Of a DNA stretch of 64,000 bases, positions 52,310-59,031 are shown one piece after another. Origin of the DNA: Pseudomonadaceae bacterium (GTDB taxonomy: Bacteria > Pseudomonadota > Alphaproteobacteria > UBA2136 > UBA6156). A model generated the notes under the pieces. It saw nothing but the letters and a program-made list of their open reading frames with translations, did not search any database and had not been told where the DNA came from. The stretch is from NCBI GenBank assembly GCA_024236095.1, contig JACKLD010000013.1, positions 186,001 through 250,000 on the forward strand, read 5' to 3'. The position numbers and the translations under genes were made by a program. Numbering within the stretch: position 1 is the stretch's first letter; every line of letters starts with the position of its first letter.

Positions 52310-52954
52310 ATGATTATTGTCGTGTTCGGGCCACCGGGGGTCGGCAAGGGGACGCAATCGGCCAAACTTTCCGCACATCTTGGCATCCCTGCCTTTTCCA
52401 CCGGCGACATGTTCCGCGCCGCCATGGTGGAGGATTCTCCGCTGGGGCAGAAAATCCGCAGCTTCATGGACGCGGGTGATTTGGTGCCTGACGAGGTGGT
52501 CAACGAGCTGGTGGCCAGCCGCATGGTCCAGCCGGATTGTGCGGACGGCCTGATTCTGGACGGCTACCCCCGCACCGTGGCGCAGGTAAAAGTGCTGGAA
52601 GGCTGGTTGGCTGGCCGTAAAATGAAGTTGGACTACGTGATTGAACTGGTGGTGGATAGGGAAGAACTGGTCAAGCGCCTCGCAGGCCGCCTGTACGCCC
52701 CCACCAGCAAGAAGACCTACCACGAGAAATATGCCCCGCCCCGCGTACCCGGCAAGTGCAATATCACCGGCGAAGACCTCATCCACCGCGACGACGACAA
52801 GCCGGAAGTGGTGCGCCACCGTTTTGACGTTTACACCAAAAACACCCAGCCGGTGCTGGATTACTTCGCCGCCGACGGCCGCCTCTCCCGCATCGACGGC
52901 ATGAAAAACATTGACGAAGTGTATGCGGATATTTTAAAGGTCGTCGAGAAATAG
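52310..52954 (+). CDS. adk: adenylate kinase
   Basis: 214 residues, the long-LID form. The P-loop is GPPGVGKGTQ, the AMP site TGDMFRAAM, and LDGYPRT is the conserved DGFPRT. The LID has a single Cys (GKCNITGEDL) and no zinc set. It equilibrates ATP, AMP and ADP. The secY-adk order is common in bacteria, and the 2-bp gap implies coupling. Confidence 0.97.
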   Translation: MIIVVFGPPGVGKGTQSAKLSAHLGIPAFSTGDMFRAAMVEDSPLGQKIRSFMDAGDLVPDEVVNELVASRMVQPDCADGLILDGYPRTVAQVKVLEGWLAGRKMKLDYVIELVVDREELVKRLAGRLYAPTSKKTYHEKYAPPRVPGKCNITGEDLIHRDDDKPEVVRHRFDVYTKNTQPVLDYFAADGRLSRIDGMKNIDEVYADILKVVEK

Positions 52955-52963
52955 GAAGAACTT

Positions 52964-53230
52964 ATGGCCAAAGACGACGTCATTGAATTTGAAGGCACGG
53001 TGACCGACACCCTGCCCAACACCATGTTCAAGGTGAAACTGGACGGGCAAAACGGCAAGGAAGGGCTGGAGATTTTGGCCCATGTGTCGGGCAAGATGCG
53101 CCAGAACAACATCCGCATTCTGCAAGGCGACCGCGTGAAGGTGGAAATGACGCCTTACGACCTCTCCAAAGGCCGCATCACCTTCCGCGAGCGCGTCTCC
53201 GGCGGCCCGCCGCCGCAGTTCCGGAAATGA
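52964..53230 (+). CDS. infA: translation initiation factor IF-1
   Basis: 88 residues against the usual 72. It has the OB-fold start MAKDDVIEFEGTVTDTLPN, a short insertion (NGKEGLEI), GDRVKVEMTPYDLSKGRITF and a short Pro-rich tail. It occupies the 30S A site during initiation. Its place between adk and rpmJ/rpsM is found in several bacterial groups. Confidence 0.96.
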   Translation: MAKDDVIEFEGTVTDTLPNTMFKVKLDGQNGKEGLEILAHVSGKMRQNNIRILQGDRVKVEMTPYDLSKGRITFRERVSGGPPPQFRK

Positions 53231-53241
53231 ACGATGGCGCC

Positions 53242-53275
53242 AAAAAACCAGCCCGCAGGGCTGTTTTTTTGTTGT
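53242..53275 (+). terminator. infA terminator
   Basis: CAGCCC-GCA-GGGCTG flanked by A6 and T7. A strong intrinsic terminator that splits the operon before rpmJ. Confidence 0.88.
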
Positions 53276-53311
53276 CTGAGTTCATCCCCCGCGCATTCCC
53301 CCCCCCAAGCT

Positions 53312-53446
53312 GCCCGAAGCCCCCGGAGGAGGGGGATGCAAGGGGGAGGAGGTGTCCTCCTCCCCTTTGCCATCAAGAGTGAAATTGGCCCGCAGGGCCA
53401 AGTTGCCGTGGCCGTAGGCCTCTAGGCAACGGGGAAAGCGCCAGCC
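53312..53446. repeat. structured intergenic repeat, copy B
   Basis: Same 135 nt as copy A at 18335-18469, ungapped, with about a dozen substitutions. Substitutions in hairpin 3 are compensatory: AGCCC/GGGCT in A becomes TGGCC/GGCCT in B, so a C-G pair becomes G-C. In hairpin 1 the only stem change is C to T, giving a G-U pair. Hairpin 2 is unchanged. It also starts just after a terminator. Confidence 0.85.
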
Positions 53447-53489
53447 TTGCCTCCACTTCCAGACTCAAGAATCACCACCGCCCGCCTTT

Positions 53490-53514
53490 GTCATCCCCGC
53501 GCAGGCGGGGATCC
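53490..53514. repeat. 25-bp palindromic repeat (GTCATCCCCGCG type)
   Basis: A 25-mer starting GTCATCCCCGCG and ending GGCGGGGATCC, identical to 63465-63489. Region 53515-53694 to the next gene shows no ORF or convincing promoter. Confidence 0.75.
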
Positions 53515-53694
53515 GGCGTCAATGATAGAGGGAGTGGCTTTATCACTTCGAGCTCCCGACATGGAACTTTTTCCCCCAACCCCCTTGCCAAACCCCTCCC
53601 AACCTGATAAACGCCCCACTACTGCACGCGCGCATGCCTTTGTGCGCCTTGGCTTTTTGCCAGACCAACCGTGCACAAACAAGGGGTTAACCAC

Positions 53695-53862
53695 ATGCGC
53701 TATACATCGTCCGTCCGCGCCGAAAAGAAACGCGACCGCAAACTGCAAATCGTCCGCCGTGCCCGTAACAAGGCTGGCAAGTTTCTGGGCCGCATCCGTA
53801 TCGTCATGCGCGACAAGCGCGCCAACGGCAAAGCCGGTCGCTACAGCGTAACCCAGGGTTAA
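53695..53862 (+). CDS. rpmJ: divergent 50S ribosomal protein L36 (bL36), zinc-free type
   Basis: 55 residues from ATG 53695, after AAGGGG. The N-terminus MRYTSSVRAEKKRDRKLQIV aligns with the zinc-free L36 pattern M-K-V-R-S-S-L-K-x-x-K-x-R-x-x-x-Q-(V/I)-V-R-R. The protein continues VRR, then a Gly-Arg-hydrophobic-hydrophobic-Val segment (GRIRIVM), and ends VTQG like the usual xRQG. It is about 14 residues longer than normal and has no Cys. Its place before rpsM is the canonical rpmJ position. Without that context the match would be modest. Confidence 0.68.
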   Translation: MRYTSSVRAEKKRDRKLQIVRRARNKAGKFLGRIRIVMRDKRANGKAGRYSVTQG

Positions 53863-53892
53863 CAAAGATTATCTAAAGAAGGGGTGTAGCTC

Positions 53893-54264
53893 GTGGCTCG
53901 TATTGCGGGTGTTAATATTCCAACTGACAAAAAAGTGTGGGTCTCCCTCCAGTATATTTACGGAGTCGGCCCGAAGATCAGCAGCGATATCCTTGGCGCC
54001 GCCAAGGTCGACGGCAACAAGCGCGTCAACGCCTTGTCCGACGACGAAGTCGCCCGCATCCGTAACGTGATCGAAGCCCAGCAAGTGGTGGAAGGTGACC
54101 TGCGCCGTCAGGTGTCGCTGAACATCAAACGCCTGCAAGACTTGGGCTGCTACCGTGGCTTGCGCCACCGTCGCGGGCTGCCGGTGCGTGGTCAGAGCAC
54201 CCGCGCCAACGCCCGTACCCGCAAAGGCCCGCGCGGTTCCCGTACCGCCTCCATCAAGAAGTAA
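53893..54264 (+). CDS. rpsM: 30S ribosomal protein S13 (uS13)
   Basis: 123 residues with a GTG start at 53893, after AAGG. ARIAGVNIPTDKKVWVSLQY, CYRGLRHRRGLPVRGQ and TRKGPRG are diagnostic. It forms head contacts and bridge B1. First of the rpsM-rpsK-rpoA group. Confidence 0.98.
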   Translation: MARIAGVNIPTDKKVWVSLQYIYGVGPKISSDILGAAKVDGNKRVNALSDDEVARIRNVIEAQQVVEGDLRRQVSLNIKRLQDLGCYRGLRHRRGLPVRGQSTRANARTRKGPRGSRTASIKK

Positions 54265-54278
54265 GGATGTGACGCACC

Positions 54279-54668
54279 ATGGCTAAACCTTCCAGCAGCA
54301 CCAAACGCGCCGCCCGCAAGAACATCCCCAGCGCGGTGGCCCATATCAACTCGACCTTCAACAACACCATCGTCACCATTGCCGATGCCCAGGGCAACAC
54401 CGTGTCTTGGAGCAGCGCCGGTCAGCAAGGTTTCAAAGGCAGCCGCAAAGGCACGCCCTTTGCCGCCCAGCTGGCTGCCGAAGCCGCCGGCCGTGCCGCC
54501 CGCGACCACGGCGTGCGCAGCCTGAACGTGCAGATGAAGGGTGCCGGCGCCGGCCGCGAAAGCGCGGTGCGGGCCCTGCAATCGTTGGGTTTCGACATCC
54601 ACATGATTGCCGACGTCACCGGCATCCCGCACAACGGCTGCCGCCCGTCCAAGCGTCGCCGCGTGTAG
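54279..54668 (+). CDS. rpsK: 30S ribosomal protein S11 (uS11)
   Basis: 129 residues. FNNTIVTIADAQGNTVSWSS and NGCRPSKRRRV are diagnostic. It lies on the platform near the Shine-Dalgarno helix. rpsD, which follows in E. coli, is absent here, as in alphaproteobacteria generally; rpoA comes next after 95 bp. Confidence 0.98.
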   Translation: MAKPSSSTKRAARKNIPSAVAHINSTFNNTIVTIADAQGNTVSWSSAGQQGFKGSRKGTPFAAQLAAEAAGRAARDHGVRSLNVQMKGAGAGRESAVRALQSLGFDIHMIADVTGIPHNGCRPSKRRRV

Positions 54669-54763
54669 GGAAGGGGGCCTTTGCGCCCCTGACGCCTGCC
54701 TGCCCGACCACCCGACCCAACATTTCATAACAAGTAACCAGCGCAAAACGGAGGCCCCACCCC

Positions 54764-55783
54764 ATGCAACGCCAAGACAACTGGAAAGAGCTTATCAAGC
54801 CCAGCAAGCTGAACCTCAAATCCGGCAGCGATGCCGCCCGCACCGCCACCTTTGAAGTCGAGCCGCTGGAACGTGGCTTCGGCCACACGCTGGGCAACGC
54901 CCTGCGCCGCGTGCTGCTCTCCAGCCTGCAAGGCGCCGCCGTCAGCCAAATCACGATTGATGGCGTGCAGCATGAGTTCACCACCATCCCCAACGTGCAG
55001 GAAGACGTCACCGACATCATCCTGAACCTGAAGGCGATGGCCGTGCGCAGCCACGCCTCCGAGCCGAAAACCGTCACCATCAAGAAAAAGGGCCCGGGCG
55101 TGGTCACCGCCGGTGATATCGAAACCGGCCACGATGTGGAAATCATCGACCCCAACCATTACATCTGCACGCTCAACGCAGGCGCCAACCTGCACATGGA
55201 ATTGGTGGTCACCACCGGCAAGGGCTATAGCCCCGCCGCCGACCGCGTGAACGACGAACGCCAGCCCGGCAGCATCTTGATCGACGCCATCTACAGCCCC
55301 ATCCGCCGCGTCAGCTTCAAGGTGACCGACGCCCGCGTGGGCCAGGTGACCGACTACGACAAGCTGAACATGGACGTGGAATCCAATGGTGCCGTGGCGC
55401 CGGAAGACGCGCTGGCCTATGCCGCCCGCATTTTGCAAGACCAACTCGGCGTGTTCATCAACTTTGAAGACATCACCGAAGAAACCCAAGGTCGCGAAGA
55501 ATTCATCGACATCAACCCGCATCTCTTGATGAAGGTTGACGAGCTGGAACTTTCCGTCCGCAGCGCCAACTGCCTGAAAAACGAGAACATCGTCTACATT
55601 GGCGACTTGGTGCAAAAGACCGAGAGCGAAATGCTCAAAACCCCCAACTTTGGCCGTAAAAGCCTCAACGAAATCAAAGACCTCCTCAGCCAGATGGGCC
55701 TCGGCCTCGGCATGCGCCTTGAAAACTGGCCGCCGGAAAACATCGAGGAGCTCGCCCGCCGCATCGACAAGGTGGTGCAGTAA
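54764..55783 (+). CDS. rpoA: RNA polymerase subunit alpha
   Basis: 339 residues. The N-terminal dimerisation domain has EPLERGFGHTLGNALRRVLL, and the linker is short. The C-terminal DNA-binding domain has SVRSANCLKNENIVYIGDL and the helix-hairpin-helix LGLGMRLENWPP. It assembles the polymerase and contacts UP elements and activators. All core subunits are therefore in this window. Confidence 0.98.
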   Translation: MQRQDNWKELIKPSKLNLKSGSDAARTATFEVEPLERGFGHTLGNALRRVLLSSLQGAAVSQITIDGVQHEFTTIPNVQEDVTDIILNLKAMAVRSHASEPKTVTIKKKGPGVVTAGDIETGHDVEIIDPNHYICTLNAGANLHMELVVTTGKGYSPAADRVNDERQPGSILIDAIYSPIRRVSFKVTDARVGQVTDYDKLNMDVESNGAVAPEDALAYAARILQDQLGVFINFEDITEETQGREEFIDINPHLLMKVDELELSVRSANCLKNENIVYIGDLVQKTESEMLKTPNFGRKSLNEIKDLLSQMGLGLGMRLENWPPENIEELARRIDKVVQ

Positions 55784-55789
55784 GTCCTT

Positions 55790-55820
55790 CGTTATTGCCC
55801 GCGCTTGCGCGAGGCAATCC
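55790..55820. repeat. palindromic repeat of the GTTATTGCCCGCG/GGCAATCC type
   Basis: CGTTATTGCCCGCGCTTGCG, then CGAGGCAATCC. ATTGCC and GGCAAT pair around an inner CGCG/CGCG. A relative of the elements at 15138 and 61869, placed directly after the rpoA stop. Confidence 0.6.
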
Positions 55821-55823
55821 CAC

Positions 55824-55849
55824 CCAAACCCCGCTTCGGCGGGGTTTGG
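55824..55849 (+). terminator. rpoA terminator
   Basis: CCAAACCCCGC-TTCG-GCGGGGTTTGG, an 11-bp stem with a stable TTCG tetraloop. It has no long T run. Confidence 0.75.
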
Positions 55850-55897
55850 AGTTCCGGGAGCCTGTTAGTCCGTTAATCCACAAACCCCAATTTCCCC

Positions 55898-55926
55898 TTG
55901 ACACCCTCAAAAATCTGGGCCATATC
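55898..55926 (+). promoter_or_regulatory. rplQ promoter
   Basis: TTGACA, 17 nt, CATATC, about 20 nt before the rplQ ATG. It lets rplQ be transcribed apart from rpoA. Confidence 0.6.
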
Positions 55927-55949
55927 CCCACCGAATAAGGAGATTTCAC

Positions 55950-56402
55950 ATGCGCCACGGATACGCCGGTCGCCAACTTGGCCGCGACACCACCGCCCGC
56001 AAAGCCCTCTTCCGTGGGCTTGCCATGCAACTCATAGAGCACGGTCAAATCGTGACCACGCTTCCCAAGGCGAAGGACCTGCGCCGTGTGGTGGAGCCGA
56101 TGATCACCCGTGCCCGCACCGATAACTTGGCCAACCGCCGTTTGCTGTCGCAAGACGTCACCACCCCCGCGACGCTGAAAAAGCTGTTCGAGGAAGTGGC
56201 CCCGCTGTTCAAAAACGTCCAAGGCGGCTACACCCGCGTGCTTAAGATGGGCTTCCGCAAGGGCGACGATGCCCCGATGGCGCTTATCCAGCTCACCAAG
56301 CAGCCTGAAGCCAAAGCCGCCGCGGCCAAACCCGCCAAAGCCAAAAAGGCTGCCAAAGCTGCCGAAGCGGCCCCCGCCGCCGAAGAAGCCAAGGCCGAGT
56401 AA
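55950..56402 (+). CDS. rplQ: 50S ribosomal protein L17 (bL17)
   Basis: 150 residues. MRHGYAGRQLGRDTTARKAL (family MRHRxxxRxLxRxxxHRKAL), GQIVTTLPKAKDLRRVVEP and GGYTRVLKMGFRKGD are diagnostic. The Ala/Lys/Glu tail after about residue 120 is longer than usual. TAAGGAG lies before the ATG. Confidence 0.97.
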   Translation: MRHGYAGRQLGRDTTARKALFRGLAMQLIEHGQIVTTLPKAKDLRRVVEPMITRARTDNLANRRLLSQDVTTPATLKKLFEEVAPLFKNVQGGYTRVLKMGFRKGDDAPMALIQLTKQPEAKAAAAKPAKAKKAAKAAEAAPAAEEAKAE

Positions 56403-56420
56403 GCCCACGCTTCCATCACA

Positions 56421-56446
56421 AAACCGCCCGCCGGGCGGTTTTGTTT
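56421..56446 (+). terminator. rplQ terminator
   Basis: AAAACCGCCC-GCC-GGGCGGTTTT, then GTTT. The end of the ribosomal super-cluster. Confidence 0.88.
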
Positions 56447-56477
56447 GGCGGCAAGACCATACGCAATGGGCACAACA

Positions 56478-56498
56478 AAGCCCCCAGCGGGGGCTTGT
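56478..56498 (-). terminator. terminator of the parvulin gene
   Basis: AAGCCCCC-AGC-GGGGGCTT; on the minus strand followed by TGTTGTG. Convergent with the rplQ terminator. Confidence 0.7.
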
Positions 56499-56514
56499 GT
56501 CGTAACAGACGGGC

Positions 56515-57366
56515 TTACTGTGCCGGAGCCGCCGCCGGTTCAACCGCAGTGGCCGAGATGGCATCACTGTAAGTGATGGTCGCACCCTTGCGCAGTTCGG
56601 CCATGTAACCTTGGGCCACTTGCTGCGAAAGCTCCTGTTTCAGCTCTCCGGCCACTTGCTCGAACGGCGGAATGTAGGCGTCATTCTTGTCTTCCACCAG
56701 AATCACGTGCCAGCCGAACTGGGTTTTCACCGGCTTGCTGGCCACTTGGCCCGCCGGAGTGGCAAAGGCCACGTTGGCAAATTCCGGCACCATCGCTTCG
56801 CGGCGGAACCAGCCCAGTTCGCCCCCGTTGCTCTTGCTGGGGCCGATGCTTTTTTCGGCAGCCAGCTGGGAGAAGTTGGAGGGGTTGGCAACCTTGATCA
56901 GGTTGTTGGCCTCGGCTTCGGTGGCCACCAGAATATGGCGGGCCTTCACCGCCGGAAAGGCACGTTGTGCCTTGGTGGCGTCATAGGCTTGCTGCAGCAC
57001 TTCGGGGGTCAGTACTTCGTCGACCTTCTTTTGCACCACGGCGGCGGCCATCAATTGCTGCTTGGCTTGTTCAAGTTGTTCCTTAAAGGCGGCTTCGTCG
57101 GCCACGTTCAGTTTTTTGGCTTCCTGCTTGATAAGCTCTTGCTGGATGAGGGCATCCACCAATTGCTGGCGGATTTGCCCTTCACGGCCTTGCACCAGTT
57201 GCGGCGGCAGGCCTTCCATCTGCTTGGCGATTTGGCCTTCGTAAATTTTGTCGCCGTTGACGGTGGCCAGTACCTTGCCGGTTTCGTTGTCGTCCTTGCC
57301 GCAGGCGGTCAGCAGCACGCTGCTGGCCACGGTGGCAGCCAGAAAAGCAAATTTCAGGGTGTTCAT
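56515..57366 (-). CDS. lipoprotein peptidyl-prolyl cis-trans isomerase, parvulin (PpiC/PrsA-like)
   Basis: 283 residues from ATG 57366. The signal peptide ends in the lipobox LLTAC (C22). A SurA-N-like helical domain (TVNGDKIYEGQIAKQMEGLP; LVDALIQQELIKQEA) leads to a parvulin domain: KARHILVATEAEANNL, NGGELGWFRREAMVPEFANV, and FGWHVILVEDK at its end. It should help fold secreted proteins in the periplasm. The closeness to secA is a known alphaproteobacterial arrangement. The C-terminus is Ala/Pro-rich. Confidence 0.92.
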   Translation of the reverse strand: MNTLKFAFLAATVASSVLLTACGKDDNETGKVLATVNGDKIYEGQIAKQMEGLPPQLVQGREGQIRQQLVDALIQQELIKQEAKKLNVADEAAFKEQLEQAKQQLMAAAVVQKKVDEVLTPEVLQQAYDATKAQRAFPAVKARHILVATEAEANNLIKVANPSNFSQLAAEKSIGPSKSNGGELGWFRREAMVPEFANVAFATPAGQVASKPVKTQFGWHVILVEDKNDAYIPPFEQVAGELKQELSQQVAQGYMAELRKGATITYSDAISATAVEPAAAPAQ

Positions 57367-57389
57367 GTGATCATATCCTCTTGTTATCA

Positions 57390-57404
57390 TTGACAAACAG
57401 TCAA
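57390..57404. promoter_or_regulatory. inverted repeat TTGAC-AAACA-GTCAA
   Basis: A perfect 5-bp inverted repeat with a 5-nt centre, 24 bp upstream of the parvulin gene and just before the rightward TTGACA at 57408. A possible operator between the divergent genes. Confidence 0.3.
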
Positions 57405-57407
57405 GGG

Positions 57408-57436
57408 TTGACATTCCCCCACAGTCGTTCCATAAC
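57408..57436 (+). promoter_or_regulatory. promoter of the M23 peptidase gene
   Basis: TTGACA, 17 nt, CATAAC. The leader would be about 130 nt. A second candidate (TTGACC at 57525, TAGCGT 17 nt later) lies closer to the gene. Confidence 0.5.
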
Positions 57437-57575
57437 CTGCCCAACATGTGGCCCATTTGCAAGACCTTAAACGGTAATCGTGCTGAAATTTCCCGCACGT
57501 TTGCCCAAACTCATAGCCCCTGCCTTGACCGGCCGGTTGGCAAAGCCTAGCGTAACTCTATAAAGGAAAAGTGGG

Positions 57576-58616
57576 ATGATTAAGTCCTTGAGTTCCCTGC
57601 TGGCGCACCAAACATTTGTTTCGGTCGCCCTTACCGATACCGGTGCCGTCCGCACCCTGCGCTTCCGTACAGCCTATGTGGTGGCCGTGGTGGCCTTCGC
57701 CTTGTCTGGCTGGTTGGCGCTGGCGTTGGCCGGAGATGTGGGCCGCGCCAAACTGGCGGTGGCCATCACCGGCGACGTGCAAGCCAAGAAATATCTTGCC
57801 ATTATCGATGATCTCGAGCGCCAGCGCGATGCCGAGCGTGAGCAGGTGAAGCTGATTGCCCAAGAGCTTGGCGCCCTGCAATTGCGTCTCGACCGTTTCG
57901 ACGCCCTTGGCAGCAAGCTGGAAAAAGACGGTACGCTGGTCAGCGAGGCCGACAGCCTGGAAGGCAAGGGGGGCCCGCTGGCTGAAAGCCCCTTGGGGGA
58001 GTCCATCAGCATTGAGGACGTGAAGGCCCAGGTGGGCCTGCTCACCCGCAAGGCCGACTATGCCGAGCTGGCGCTGGAAACCGGTCTGGCCATGTCCATC
58101 CGCAAGGCGTTGGGCCCGTCCAACGATGGTTTGCCGTTCTATTTCCCCGTGATGTCCACCACCGCCCGTGCCACCTCCAGCTATGGCTGGCGCACCGATC
58201 CGGTGCGCGGCGGCCGGGCTTTCCATAGCGGTGGCGACATCGCCGACAAGGTCGGTACGCCGGTGGTTGCGGCGGGCGAGGGCACGGTGATCTTCTCCGG
58301 CTGGCGCTTCGGTTACGGCAACCTGATTGAAGTGAAACACACGCAAGGATTCACCACCCGTTACGCCCACTTGTCCAAGCGTATCGCCGCCGAAGGTGAC
58401 CGCGTATATCCCGGCGATCTCATCGCCCTGCTGGGCAATACCGGCCGCAGCACCGGCCCGCACCTGCACTTCGAGGTACGCCGCGACGGCCAGCCGCTCA
58501 ATCCCTATCCCTTTGTGAAGGATACCCGTCTCGACGTGATGGAACTGGCCGCCAAAGGCCGCGGCAAGGAGCTTCTCGCCGCATGGAAGAACGGCGGCAA
58601 GGTCGCCGCCCGTTAG
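57576..58616 (+). CDS. M23-family (LytM) metallopeptidase, membrane-anchored
   Basis: 346 residues. AAAGGAAAAG precedes the ATG. One transmembrane helix (about 33-53) is followed by a coiled coil (YLAIIDDLERQRDAEREQ) and a linker. The LytM domain starts about residue 195, with the metal ligands in SYGWRTDP...HSGGD (near 217) and HLHFEVR (near 297). Such proteins cleave peptidoglycan cross-links or activate amidases. All metal ligands appear present, so it should be catalytic. Its position between parvulin and secA suggests an envelope role. Confidence 0.92.
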   Translation: MIKSLSSLLAHQTFVSVALTDTGAVRTLRFRTAYVVAVVAFALSGWLALALAGDVGRAKLAVAITGDVQAKKYLAIIDDLERQRDAEREQVKLIAQELGALQLRLDRFDALGSKLEKDGTLVSEADSLEGKGGPLAESPLGESISIEDVKAQVGLLTRKADYAELALETGLAMSIRKALGPSNDGLPFYFPVMSTTARATSSYGWRTDPVRGGRAFHSGGDIADKVGTPVVAAGEGTVIFSGWRFGYGNLIEVKHTQGFTTRYAHLSKRIAAEGDRVYPGDLIALLGNTGRSTGPHLHFEVRRDGQPLNPYPFVKDTRLDVMELAAKGRGKELLAAWKNGGKVAAR

Positions 58617-59031
58617 CCAAGATTTCTTTTGAACAGCTTCAGGAAAATTAGATAACGATACAACGGGGTTCAGGGGGGCGTAGCCCCCGTGTGCCAAAGG
58701 CGTCATTCCAGCCCCGCCAAGCTGAAGCAACGGCGGTTGACGGACAGCTGGAATCCAATGTCCAGCGTACATGTTTCTGCGCAATCATCAAATAAGCCAC
58801 TTTGTGTCATTATGTATCACCCCCAAAAACGCCGCACCCCCGGTTGGAGCCGCGGTCGCGGTCGGTCGCCGTTGGCATGGAAGGGCGGGACGAAGTGCCG
58901 ACATCTGCCTCGCATGTCTTTCCACCTATGCTCCTTACATCCTGCCGCATTTTGCGCCAATTGTGACCGCTTTTCCTTCCCAAAACGGGCCGAATCCCCT
59001 AATCTCGGCGCCATAACCGAGGGGAACAACC
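58617..59031. other. intergenic region before secA with short repeats
   Basis: No gene can be supported here. It contains a GGGGGC-GTA-GCCCCC hairpin (58674-58688), which may end M23 transcription. It also has a CGTCATTCCAGC...GCTGGAATCCA element (58701-58757). The rest is Pro/Arg-coding-like GC-rich sequence with stops in all likely frames. A TAATCT box at 59000 is the best secA -10 candidate, with no good -35. Confidence 0.5.
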
